A stretch of 43,797 nt of DNA from an uncultured Acholeplasmatales bacterium (GCA_937877075.1 CALEGD010000048.1:1-43797), one strand, 5' to 3'; shown: positions 15,849 to 24,415, counted from the first letter of the stretch. Notes: generated by a model not told the origin, from the sequence alone. A program made the numbers and translations.

Positions 15849-16092
15849 GTGTAAAAATATAATTATGTAAGTGCTCAGTTAATTTTAATTCCAGTTTAAA
15901 ACTGAATGTGTTGTTTGATTAAAGAGAACTTCTGTATACTGTATATAAGCATATATGTATATAAGTATATGTGTAAAAACATAATTATGTATTTGCTGTG
16001 TTAATTTCTAATTCCTGTTTAAACCTGGTGTCTTTTTTGATCAAAGAGAACTTCTGTATATAAGTATATAGGTATATAAGTATATATGTACA
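15849..16092. repeat. Imperfect tandem repeat of 122 bp, two copies
   Basis: Copies at about 15849-15970 and 15971-16092. Matching landmarks 122 bp apart are GTGTAAAAATATAATTATGT (15849) with GTGTAAAAACATAATTATGT (15971), and AAAGAGAACTTCTGTATA at 15921 and 16043. Each copy joins an octad cluster to a non-octad block containing a GTTTAAA core. A degenerate, slightly shorter third copy seems to begin near 15750. Confidence 0.85.
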
Positions 16093-16522
16093 TTTTGACT
16101 TTTCCTTTTAATTGTCCTTATATTTAATGCTTTGGGTTAATTTATTATAGTGATTCGAGACGCCTGTATAATATCTGTTTATTAACCAGCAGCTGAATAA
16201 TTTTCTTTTGCTATATTGTAATTATAAATATTAAGAAAGGAATCAATTACGAAAAACATCTGAGTGTTTGATTTTCTGATTCGTTTAATACAAATACTTA
16301 TATAAGTATATATGTGGATACATATCTGTTTTAGATCAAGTGATGGAATAAAAATATGAATAGTAATTTGTTTCTGTTTGTTATACATATTTATGTATAT
16401 AAGTAAAAACGCAACATTTTGATCCTCATTACCTGAGGAGATAATTTAGTGCAGAGATATTTAATATATTAAAGGTGCAAGCAAAACATTTCAAAATTGA
16501 TTAAGCGGGGACAAATATTTAT

Positions 16523-16562
16523 GTATATAATGAAATACCTAAATACATAAATACATAAAAAC
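16523..16562. repeat. Octad cluster 10, next to the DnaA boxes
   Basis: Units GTATATAA, TGAAATAC, CTAAATAC, ATAAATAC, ATAAAAAC in phase. It ends 27 bp before the first DnaA box of the third cluster. Confidence 0.7.
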
Positions 16563-16589
16563 AAAGGGATCCGGTAACAAGTTTAAGGT

Positions 16590-16666
16590 TTTGGATAACT
16601 GAGGAGCCCATATGTTATCCACATCCGTTTGTGGATAACTTATAGTTATCCAAAGAGTTTTCCACA
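16590..16666. promoter_or_regulatory. Third DnaA-box cluster (oriC part 3)
   Basis: Five boxes in 77 bp: inverted TTTGGATAA (16590-16598), perfect TTATCCACA (16615-16623), perfect inverted TGTGGATAA (16630-16638), TTATCCAAA (16646-16654) and TTTTCCACA (16658-16666). This is the densest and best-conserved cluster in the window, yet it lies 4 kb downstream of dnaA, upstream of yaaA-recF. Confidence 0.85.
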
Positions 16667-16911
16667 ATCTTTAATGATTAAAATCTCAAAACTAATAATT
16701 GTTTTTTTGTTCATAACAGGTTTTTTTAAAAAAACAAAGAATAAAGCTAATATTTACGAAATTCTTTTAAAAAACGGAGTTTTTTGAAATATGACCATTT
16801 GTCCAACAAAAGGCAAGTAGGGCCGTAATTTTAAGCGTAAAACTCGAAAATAATATTAGTTTTCAAAATTTGAAAAAAGAACAAATAAGGCTGGTAAAAT
16901 CAAAGGAAATA

Positions 16912-16920
16912 TGTTATAAT
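16912..16920 (+). promoter_or_regulatory. Extended -10 promoter for yaaA-recF-gyrBA
   Basis: TGT-TATAAT at 16912-16920 with a weak -35 position. It is the only good promoter between the origin boxes and yaaA and gives a leader of about 63 nt. Confidence 0.5.
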
Positions 16921-16989
16921 AAATATAATTTAAAAGGTAAGAAAATAATGTAGAAAAGACTGTTTTACCGATAATTTGTTGAGGCAATT

Positions 16990-17202
16990 ATGAAAATTGA
17001 AATTTCAACCAAATATATTACTTTAGGTCAATTCTTGAAATATGCTGGTTTTATTGGAAGCGGAGCTTTGGCCAAGCAGTATTTACTTGATAACCAAATA
17101 TTTGTAAATGGAGAACTTGAAACCAGGAGGGGAAGGAAACTTTATCCCGATTATATAGTAAGAATAGACAATTCTGAATATCAGATTGGGAAAAGTATAT
17201 GA
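16990..17202 (+). CDS. yaaA: S4-domain protein YaaA
   Basis: A 70-aa protein consisting of one S4 RNA-binding domain: TLGQFLKYAGFIGSGALAKQ followed by FVNGELETRRGRKLYPDYIV. YaaA-type proteins sit between dnaN and recF in most Bacillota, and their role (thought to be ribosome related) is poorly defined. The ribosome site is weak (TTGAGG, 6 nt from the ATG). The last codons overlap the recF start (ATGA). Confidence 0.92.
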   Translation: MKIEISTKYITLGQFLKYAGFIGSGALAKQYLLDNQIFVNGELETRRGRKLYPDYIVRIDNSEYQIGKSI

Positions 17203-18278
17203 TTCGTCTGCAAGATTTGAAGTTAACTAATTTTCGTTGTTATAAGAAAGATCAATTTGTTTTCTCGCCGACACTTAATATTCTTGTCGGAGCAAACGCA
17301 AGCGGGAAGACGACGATTGCTGAGGCAATTCATTGTTTGAGTTTTTTGAAATCACATAAAGCATCTTCCGACGGGGAAATGATTAAACGTGGAGAAGATT
17401 TTGCTGTCGTAATGGCAAATGTTCTTAAAGCTGGGAAAAAGAGTGAGGTTGTCCTTTCTTTTACATCTCAGGGAAAAAGGATTCAGGTTAATCACAAAGC
17501 CTATCACAAGTTAAGTGAATACCTCGGTTATCTTCATGTCGTGTTTTTCTGTCCTGAGGATTTAGAGATCATTAAGGGGTCTCCTTCAATCAGAAGAAAG
17601 TTTCTTGACAGTAACCTTTGTCTCGTTAGCGAGGTATATATGAAAAGCCTTATATTATATAGAAAGCTTTTGAAACAAAGAAATGAAGTTTTGAAAAATT
17701 TAGCCGAGAATCAAAAATATAATCGAGATCTTTTGGAAATTCTGACAAAATCAATGATGCCTGAAGCAAACGCTATAATAAAGGAAAGAGAAAAGTTTAT
17801 TGAAGATTTAAATCCTCTGATTCAAGAGAAGTCACTTCACATCAGCGGCGGGAAAGAAAAAGCGTCACTAGTCTATCAACCGAGCTTTAAAGCTGAGTCA
17901 AAAGAGTTGCTTTCAAATATTAAAACTGATTTGTTTTCGAAAACAACTACTTCAGGTCCCCATCGTGATGACTTTTTATTTGAAATAAATGGTTATAGGG
18001 CTTCGGCCTTTGCTTCCCAAGGACAACAAAGGACTGCCGCTTTATCCTTAAAATTAGCCTTCGCTGACTTTTTAAAGAAAAAGACAGAAAATATTATTAT
18101 TATTTTAGATGATGTTTTTAGCGAGCTTGATTCGGAAAGACAAAATGAAATTCTCAAACTTTTAAATTCCGAATATCAGATATTTATCACCACGACTTCG
18201 GTGAATAATCTGTCATCGGAAATTCTTAAGGAAAGCAAAATAATTACAATTAGTAGAAAGGAAAGAGAATATGACTGA
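17199..18278 (+). CDS. recF: DNA replication and repair protein RecF
   Basis: A 359-aa SMC-like ATPase that helps load RecA at gaps. The start MIRLQDLKLTNFRCY is typical. Walker A is GANASGKT (about residues 32-39), the ABC signature region ASQGQQRTAALSLKLA lies near 270 and Walker B IIIILDDVFSELD near 303. The start overlaps the yaaA stop by 4 nt and the end overlaps gyrB by 8 nt, so this is a tight operon. Confidence 0.97.
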   Translation: MIRLQDLKLTNFRCYKKDQFVFSPTLNILVGANASGKTTIAEAIHCLSFLKSHKASSDGEMIKRGEDFAVVMANVLKAGKKSEVVLSFTSQGKRIQVNHKAYHKLSEYLGYLHVVFFCPEDLEIIKGSPSIRRKFLDSNLCLVSEVYMKSLILYRKLLKQRNEVLKNLAENQKYNRDLLEILTKSMMPEANAIIKEREKFIEDLNPLIQEKSLHISGGKEKASLVYQPSFKAESKELLSNIKTDLFSKTTTSGPHRDDFLFEINGYRASAFASQGQQRTAALSLKLAFADFLKKKTENIIIILDDVFSELDSERQNEILKLLNSEYQIFITTTSVNNLSSEILKESKIITISRKEREYD

Positions 18279-20187
18279 GAAGAAGACAAACTATGATGCG
18301 TCAAATATACAGATATTAGAAGGTTTAGATGCGGTTCGAAAAAGGCCCGGTATGTATATCGGATCAACAGGGCCGAGAGGGTTACATCATTTGGTCTGGG
18401 AGATTGTCGACAATTCAATTGATGAAGCTCTAGCAGGCTATTGTACCCATATTGATGTCAAGGTACTTCCCGAAAATGTCATTCAAGTAACTGATAATGG
18501 ACGAGGAATACCGGTTGATATAGTTTCTAAAACCGGTGAATCAGCTGTCGAAGCCGTATTTACAATCCTTCATGCCGGTGGAAAGTTTGACGGGAAATCA
18601 TATAAGGTTTCCGGCGGACTCCATGGTGTTGGGGCCAGTGTTGTTAATGCTCTAAGTGAATTCTTAAAGGTTGAAATCAAGAAAAACGGAAAGGTTTACC
18701 AACAAGAATACAGTCGCGGAAAAAGACTCCATAATCTTCAAGAAGTAGGGGTTACAGAAGAAACTGGGACTAAAGTCACTTTCAAGCCTGATACTACGAT
18801 TTTTACTGAAACCATATCCTTTGATTATGAGGTTTTACGAGTCCACCTCCAACAATGTGCTTTTTTAACTCGTGGGTTGAGAATCAGCTTTTCCGATTCA
18901 CGTGATCCTGAGAAGATAAAATCCGTCTCTTATTGTTACGAAGGCGGAATTAAAGAATATGTTTCTTATTTAAATAAAAACAAAACACCGATTCATAGCA
19001 GTATTATTTATGTAAATGGTGAAGCTGAAAATATTGAAGTTGAAATTTCGATGCAATATACTGAAGATTATAGCAGTAATATCTTCTCCTTTATAAATAA
19101 TATCTACACTCCGGAAGGCGGTACTCATGAAGAAGGATTTCGCACCAGTTTAACAAGAGTCCTTAATAATTATGGTAAAGCGAATAATCTTTTCCGAAAA
19201 GACGAATCATTCGGAGGTGAAGATGTCAGAGAAGGATTAACTGCCATTATCAGTGCCCGTCACCCCAATCCGCAATTTGAAGGACAAACAAAAGCGAAAC
19301 TTGGAAATACGGAAGTAAGGAGAATAACCTCCCAGATTCTTCTTGAAGGGATGGAAATCTTTTTAAATGAGAATCCAAATCAATCCAGAGCGATTATTGA
19401 AAAAGCTCTTCTGGCTTCTAGGGCAAGGCTGGCTGCTAAGAAAGCTCGTGAAGCGACTCGGAGGAAGAACCCGTTAGAAACTTTGGGATTTGCTTCAAAG
19501 TTAGCGGATTGTCGTAGTAAAGACCCAAGCAGAAGCGAAATTTACATTGTCGAGGGTGATTCGGCTGGCGGAAGCGCCAAGCAAGGCCGCGACAGTGAAT
19601 TCCAGGCAATTCTACCATTACGAGGGAAGGTGTTAAATGTAGAAAAGGCAAGATTTGATAAAGTTCTTGGGAATAAGGAAATTCTTTCGATGATTCAAGC
19701 GTTTGGTACCGGAATCGGAGACGAATTTAATATCGACTCTGCCCGTTATCATAAAATAGTAATAATGACCGATGCTGACGTTGATGGTGCGCATATTAGA
19801 ACCTTGCTTCTGACATTCTTCTATCGTTATATGCGTCCACTTCTAGAAAACGGTTATATTTATATTGCTCAACCGCCTTTATATAAAATCACTTTTAATA
19901 AAAGACTGGAGTATGCTTATAGCGACGGAGAGTTGCAGAAGATTTTGGAGACCTTCCCGAAATCAGCCAAACCTAATCTTCAAAGATATAAGGGTTTGGG
20001 TGAGATGAATCCTGACCAGCTTTGGGAAACAACGATGGATCCAAAGAAGAGAACTCTTTTACAGGTCAATCTTGATGATGCGATTGAGGCTGACGCCGTC
20101 TTCAGAATGCTTATGGGGGACGATGTTGAGCCGCGCCGCGAATTTATTGAAGAAAATGCGGTCTATGTTGAGAACTTAGACATTTAA
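18271..20187 (+). CDS. gyrB: DNA gyrase subunit B
   Basis: A 638-aa ATPase subunit of gyrase. The GHKL ATPase domain has EIVDNSIDEALAG and DNGRGIPVD, the lid region GGLHGVGASVVNALS. The TOPRIM domain has IVEGDSAGGSAKQGRD and the metal-binding DADVDGAHIRTLLLTFFYRY. The C-terminal NLDI ending is typical. Length is normal. The start overlaps recF, and gyrA follows after 11 bp. Confidence 0.98.
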   Translation: MTEKKTNYDASNIQILEGLDAVRKRPGMYIGSTGPRGLHHLVWEIVDNSIDEALAGYCTHIDVKVLPENVIQVTDNGRGIPVDIVSKTGESAVEAVFTILHAGGKFDGKSYKVSGGLHGVGASVVNALSEFLKVEIKKNGKVYQQEYSRGKRLHNLQEVGVTEETGTKVTFKPDTTIFTETISFDYEVLRVHLQQCAFLTRGLRISFSDSRDPEKIKSVSYCYEGGIKEYVSYLNKNKTPIHSSIIYVNGEAENIEVEISMQYTEDYSSNIFSFINNIYTPEGGTHEEGFRTSLTRVLNNYGKANNLFRKDESFGGEDVREGLTAIISARHPNPQFEGQTKAKLGNTEVRRITSQILLEGMEIFLNENPNQSRAIIEKALLASRARLAAKKAREATRRKNPLETLGFASKLADCRSKDPSRSEIYIVEGDSAGGSAKQGRDSEFQAILPLRGKVLNVEKARFDKVLGNKEILSMIQAFGTGIGDEFNIDSARYHKIVIMTDADVDGAHIRTLLLTFFYRYMRPLLENGYIYIAQPPLYKITFNKRLEYAYSDGELQKILETFPKSAKPNLQRYKGLGEMNPDQLWETTMDPKKRTLLQVNLDDAIEADAVFRMLMGDDVEPRREFIEENAVYVENLDI

Positions 20188-20198
20188 GGAGGAAAACT

Positions 20199-22820
20199 TT
20201 GGATAAAGAAAAAGATACAATTTTCGAGAATCAAGAATCTGACACAAATCTAGAAAACCCAGTAGAAAAACAAGCTGATTCCGATATTCAATATGAAATC
20301 GATGAAAACGGACATCATATAAATGCGATTAAAGAAATAGATCTGACTAAAGAAATGAAAACCTCCTTCCTTAGTTATGCGATGAGTGTTATTGTATCTC
20401 GGGCTATTCCTGATGTGCGTGATGGGATGAAGCCGGTTCATCGACGAATCTTATATGCTATGAATGATCTCGGCATGTATTCCGATAAACCGTTTAAGAA
20501 ATCCGCCCGTATCGTCGGAGAGGTCATGGGTAAGTATCACCCCCACGGCGACTCGGCAATTTATGACTCTATGGTACGTATGGCTCAGGACTTCAGTTAT
20601 CGTTATCCCCTTGTAGAAGGACATGGTAACTTTGGCTCAATTGACGGAGACGGCGCTGCGGCGATGCGTTATACCGAGGCCAGAATGAGTAAGATTTCCA
20701 TGGAGATGCTCCGGGATTTAAATAAAAACACAATCGACTATCTTGACAACTATGATGGATCGGAGAAAGAACCGAGCGTTTTACCCTGTAAGTTTCCTAA
20801 TCTTTTGGTAAACGGCGCAACTGGAATTGCTGTCGGTATGGCGACTAATATTCCTCCCCATAATCTTACTGAGGTTATTGACGGTTTACTTGCATTAATT
20901 AAGAATCCTGAAATTTCTATTGAAGGATTGATGAATTATGTAAAAGGTCCGGATTTTCCGACCGGTGGTCTTATTATGGGAGTCAGTCAGCTTAGGAAAG
21001 CCTTTCTGACTGGTAATGGTGCGATTTCCGTCCGGGCAAAAACTGAAATTCAAGAACTGGAAAACGGGAAAACAGCCATCATCATTACTGAGATCCCTTA
21101 TCAGGTGAATAAGACTCGCTTGATTGAAAGAATAGCCGATACAGTTAAGAATAAAATTATTGACGGTATTACAGGCTTACAAGACGAATCTAATCGTGAA
21201 GGCATGCGAATCGTTGTAGAATTAAGGCGCGATGCCAATGCTAATGTCATTTTAAACAATCTCTTTAAACACACACAGCTACAATCAACTTTCGGAATCA
21301 ATATGTTGGTTTTAGTAAATGGACAGCCAAAGGTTTTGAACTTGAAGGAAGTCTTAGAAAATTATCTAAAACATCAAGTTGAAATCATTACCAGAAGAAC
21401 ACAATTTGATCTCGATAAAGCTGAAGCAAGAGCTCATGTGCTCGAAGGATTAGAAATTGCCCTCAGCAATATTGACTTAGTGATTCAATTAATCAAAAAG
21501 GCTGCTACTACCGAAGAAGCGTGTGATGGGTTGATGAACACCTTCAATTTGACCGAAACTCAAGCCAAAGCAATTCTTGATATGAGATTACAACGCCTGA
21601 CTGGTCTTGAAGTAGACAAAATCAAATCTGAATTGTTGGAAGTTAAAAAGTTTATAACCGAATGCCGAGAAATTCTTTCGAGCCATGATCGAAAGCTACA
21701 GATTATAGTTTCAGAACTCAATGATATTCGCGATCGTTTCGGTGATGATCGCAAAACCGAAATTAGTTTAAGCGATGATCTGGAGATTGAAGATGAGGAC
21801 TTGATTCCGGTTGAAGATGTTATTATCACTGTTACAAATCGTGGTTATGTAAAAAGAATGACGGTTGATTCATACCGACCACAAAATCGCGGCGGTAAGG
21901 GTGTAACCGGAACAAAAATGTTAGAGGATGACTTTGTTGAAAAAATTCTCTATACATCAAGTCACGATACTCTCCTCTTCTTCAGCAATTTTGGGAAAGT
22001 TTATCGCTTAAAAGCTTATCAACTTCCATCTTATAGTCGGACCGCTAGAGGGTTACCGGTTGTAAATCTTTTAAATTTTGAAGAAAATGAACAACTGGCA
22101 GCTGTTTTGAATGTCAATAAAGAAGCGGCTAAAGACGGTTATTTAATTTTCTCTACCCGCTGCGGAATAATAAAGAAAACCGAAGTTTCCGCGTTCCACA
22201 ACATTCGTACCAACGGAATAAAAGCCATTCTCTTAAAGGATGACGATGAACTCTTTGAAGTCGATTTAACCGACGGAGAGAAAGATATTATTCTTGGAAC
22301 ATCAAACGGCAAAGCCATTCGTTTCAGTGAAAGTGATATCCGGCCGATGGGAAGAATTTCTGCCGGAGTACGTGGAATCAGAGTTGATCCCGACGAGAAA
22401 GTTGTCGGCATGGCGATTGTTAATACTGACGGGGATGAAATAGTTATTGTTACCGAAAAAGGTTATGGAAAAAGAACCAATGTTGATGCGTTCCGAGTTC
22501 AAATTCGTGGAGGCAAAGGTGTTAAGGCTTTAAATATGACCGAGAAAAACGGGAAGATGGTTTCTTTACAAACTGTCAGAGGCGATGAAGACTTGATGGT
22601 AATAACCGATAAAGGGATGATTATTCGTACTCATCTCGACCAAATCCTCACAATCGGCCGTGACACTCAAGGTGTTTGTATAATAAAATTAAACGACGGT
22701 GACACAGTTTCTACAATTGCTATCGTACCTCGCAGCGATGAAGATTCCGAAGAGGAAGACGGAGATTACAAAGAAGAAATTGAATATGATCTGGATTATC
22801 CGTTTAAAGATGAAAAATAA
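20199..22820 (+). CDS. gyrA: DNA gyrase subunit A
   Basis: An 873-aa protein with TTG as start codon (20199), supported by AAGGAGG at 20186-20192. Relative to many GyrA proteins it has an extra acidic N-terminus of about 30 residues before ALPDVRDG-type sequence (AIPDVRDGMKPVHRRILYAM). The catalytic Tyr is in AAMRYTEARM, and the HPHGDSAIYD helix is intact. The C-terminal beta-propeller carries a GyrA box QNRGGKG, against the common Q(R/K)RGGKG, which supports gyrase rather than topoisomerase IV. The tail is very acidic (about 30 residues). No terminator is evident after it. Confidence 0.97.
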   Translation: MDKEKDTIFENQESDTNLENPVEKQADSDIQYEIDENGHHINAIKEIDLTKEMKTSFLSYAMSVIVSRAIPDVRDGMKPVHRRILYAMNDLGMYSDKPFKKSARIVGEVMGKYHPHGDSAIYDSMVRMAQDFSYRYPLVEGHGNFGSIDGDGAAAMRYTEARMSKISMEMLRDLNKNTIDYLDNYDGSEKEPSVLPCKFPNLLVNGATGIAVGMATNIPPHNLTEVIDGLLALIKNPEISIEGLMNYVKGPDFPTGGLIMGVSQLRKAFLTGNGAISVRAKTEIQELENGKTAIIITEIPYQVNKTRLIERIADTVKNKIIDGITGLQDESNREGMRIVVELRRDANANVILNNLFKHTQLQSTFGINMLVLVNGQPKVLNLKEVLENYLKHQVEIITRRTQFDLDKAEARAHVLEGLEIALSNIDLVIQLIKKAATTEEACDGLMNTFNLTETQAKAILDMRLQRLTGLEVDKIKSELLEVKKFITECREILSSHDRKLQIIVSELNDIRDRFGDDRKTEISLSDDLEIEDEDLIPVEDVIITVTNRGYVKRMTVDSYRPQNRGGKGVTGTKMLEDDFVEKILYTSSHDTLLFFSNFGKVYRLKAYQLPSYSRTARGLPVVNLLNFEENEQLAAVLNVNKEAAKDGYLIFSTRCGIIKKTEVSAFHNIRTNGIKAILLKDDDELFEVDLTDGEKDIILGTSNGKAIRFSESDIRPMGRISAGVRGIRVDPDEKVVGMAIVNTDGDEIVIVTEKGYGKRTNVDAFRVQIRGGKGVKALNMTEKNGKMVSLQTVRGDEDLMVITDKGMIIRTHLDQILTIGRDTQGVCIIKLNDGDTVSTIAIVPRSDEDSEEEDGDYKEEIEYDLDYPFKDEK

Positions 22821-22850
22821 TAATCTCTCGGTATAAAACCCGCAAAACTG

Positions 22851-22879
22851 TTGACAATTAAGAAAGAGATGTTTATAAT
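22851..22879 (+). promoter_or_regulatory. Consensus promoter TTGACA-17-TATAAT for serS
   Basis: TTGACA (22851-22856) and TATAAT (22874-22879) with 17-bp spacing, a perfect sigma-A promoter. Transcription should begin near 22886, at the start of the T-box leader. Confidence 0.93.
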
Positions 22880-22885
22880 AAAGGA

Positions 22886-23101
22886 AATTTATATATCGAT
22901 GAAGAGAAATAGTAAAAAGACCTTGATATTTCAGAGACTCGGTGGTTGGTGCGAACCGGGATATCAAACTTTTGAATCTACCTCGGAGATGAGTTGTAAA
23001 CAACTCCGGTGTAAACCGTTAGCTTACAGAGCAGAGATACATTCTAAATAGGGTGGTACCGCGGAAAAATTTCGTCCCTTCTTTTTGAGGGGGCTTTTTT
23101 T
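22886..23101 (+). promoter_or_regulatory. Serine T-box riboswitch of serS
   Basis: The leader contains GAAGAGAAATAGTA (22901-22914), the Stem I start with AGUA motif; a GGTGCGAACCGGGATA stretch; and the specifier region GAATCTACC, which I read as a UCU serine codon (about 22976-22984). The invariant T-box AGGGTGGTACCGCGG is at 23050-23064. The terminator follows: GTCCCTT (23074-23080) pairs with AGGGGGC (23088-23094), then seven T. Uncharged tRNA-Ser should stabilise the antiterminator and allow serS transcription. Confidence 0.95.
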
Positions 23102-23127
23102 ATTAAATAATAAGGAGGATTACATTG

Positions 23128-24402
23128 ATGCTTGATATCAAATTGATCAGAGAAGATCTTGAAGGAGTCATCACTCGGCTTAATACCAGAGGGAAAGACT
23201 TCGGTTATTTACGTGAGTTAATTGAAAAAGATGAAAAAAGGCGTAATTTGATTTCTGAAGTTGAAGAATTAAAGAGACTTCGTAATGAAAACAGTAAATT
23301 GGTCGGTGAACGCAAACGAAACAAAGAAGATGCTACCGACATTTTAGAAAAAGTCGCAAATCTTGGTGATAAGATTTCCGAACTTGATAATCAATTGCGG
23401 GAATTAGAAAAGGAAATTGAATATACACTCCTTATCACACCAAACTTGCTTCACGAGTCCGTTCCTATCGGAAAAGATGAAACTGAGAATTTAGAAATAA
23501 AGAAATTCTTGGAACCGACTAAATTAGGCTTCAAGCCCCGAGGCCATTACGAGCTTGGGGAAAAACTAAAGATATTAGATTTCGAAAGAGCTGCAAAGAT
23601 TACCGGAAGCCGGTTTGTCGTTTATAAAGGTCTCGGAGCCCGACTCGAAAGAGCTTTAATAGCTTTTATGATGGATGTTCATAGCAAAAACGGCTACCAG
23701 GAGATCATCCCACCCTATATTGTTAATCGAGAAAGTATGACAGCCACCGGACAACTTCCGAAATTTGAAGAAGATGCTTTCCGAATTGAAAACGGAAACG
23801 GCGATTGGTTTTTAAATCCGACTGCCGAAGTTCCGACAATAAATCTCTTTCGGGGTGAAATCATCGATTTTGAAGATCTACCGATAAATTATTGTAGTTA
23901 TACAATGGCTTTTAGATCGGAAGCCGGAAGCGCAGGAAGGGATACCAGGGGGTTAATTAGAACGCATCAATTTAATAAAGTTGAGTTGATTAAATTTGCT
24001 GCTCCTGAAAATTCTTACAAAGAATTGGAAAAGATGTTGGAAGAATCGGAATTGATTTTAAAATTATTAAAGATACCATATCGTATTGTAGCTTTATGCA
24101 GCGGTGATATGGGGGCAAGCATGGCCAAAACTTACGATATCGAGGTATGGATTCCAAGTCAAAACACTTATCGGGAAATCGGAAGTATCAGTAATGCTGA
24201 AGACTACCAGGCTCGTCGAGGAAATATCCGCATGCGTCGTACAAAGGATTCAAAGCCAGAATTTGTTCATACTTTGAACGGCTCCGGTCTTGCTGTCGGC
24301 AGAACATGGGTGGCAATTGTGGAGAATTATCAACAGGAAGACGGAAGCATAAGGGTTCCGGAAGTTTTAGTACCCTATATGGGCGTAGAGATTATAGAAT
24401 AG
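23128..24402 (+). CDS. serS: Seryl-tRNA synthetase
   Basis: A 424-aa class II synthetase. The N-terminal long coiled-coil arm (about residues 30-100) binds the tRNA-Ser variable arm. Motif 2 lies in FRSEAGSAGRDTRGLIRTHQ and motif 3 in LNGSGLAVGRTWVAIVENYQ. The ATG at 23128 is chosen (MLDIKLIRE, the family start); a TTG directly before it is also possible. GGAGG is at 23114-23118. It is controlled by the T-box leader and followed after 13 bp by pepA. Confidence 0.98.
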   Translation: MLDIKLIREDLEGVITRLNTRGKDFGYLRELIEKDEKRRNLISEVEELKRLRNENSKLVGERKRNKEDATDILEKVANLGDKISELDNQLRELEKEIEYTLLITPNLLHESVPIGKDETENLEIKKFLEPTKLGFKPRGHYELGEKLKILDFERAAKITGSRFVVYKGLGARLERALIAFMMDVHSKNGYQEIIPPYIVNRESMTATGQLPKFEEDAFRIENGNGDWFLNPTAEVPTINLFRGEIIDFEDLPINYCSYTMAFRSEAGSAGRDTRGLIRTHQFNKVELIKFAAPENSYKELEKMLEESELILKLLKIPYRIVALCSGDMGASMAKTYDIEVWIPSQNTYREIGSISNAEDYQARRGNIRMRRTKDSKPEFVHTLNGSGLAVGRTWVAIVENYQQEDGSIRVPEVLVPYMGVEIIE

Positions 24403-24415
24403 GAGAGTAAAAGAA

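Larger units (their letters stand above)
14903..16562. repeat. Array of ten octad clusters (candidate centromere, parS/parH-like)
   Basis: Degenerate 8-bp units, consensus about WTAWATAC, are repeated in exact 8-bp phase in ten clusters: 14903-14966, 15330-15393, 15510-15533, 15738-15777, 15843-15874, 15941-15996, 16056-16095, 16290-16327, 16383-16410 and 16523-16562. The first three and the last show the unit on the plus strand. Those at 15738-16095 show its complement, as GTATATAA/GTATATAT units. A 17-bp double unit GTATATAAGTATATATG or a near copy occurs about six times (15738, 15941, 15957, 16056, 16072, about 16299). Periodic 7-8-bp arrays are the known binding mode of RHH partition proteins (ParG, omega). 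The function here is inferred from that and from the neighbouring parA-RHH operon. Confidence 0.75.
14867..16989. other. 2.1-kb non-coding origin/centromere-like region
   Basis: No credible gene lies between the RHH gene and yaaA; the few open frames are short, lack ribosome sites and have repeat-driven composition. The region is very AT-rich. It holds ten clusters of 8-bp-phased repeats (14903-16562), a 122-bp tandem repeat (15849-16092), a compact group of five DnaA boxes (16590-16666) and a promoter for yaaA (16912-16920). The stretch 14970-15325 shows no octads. There I see only an inverted repeat GGGTAAAG/CTTTACCC at 15170-15188. The stretch 16670-16905 shows nothing I can name. Confidence 0.85.

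Noticed and set aside
14903..16562. CRISPR array
   Set aside because: Units are 8 bp in immediate tandem without spacers, and no cas genes are present.
13861..16989. Integrated plasmid or phage replicon
   Set aside because: No Rep, integrase, transposase, terminal repeats or attachment-site duplication seen. Only partition genes are present, between core origin genes.
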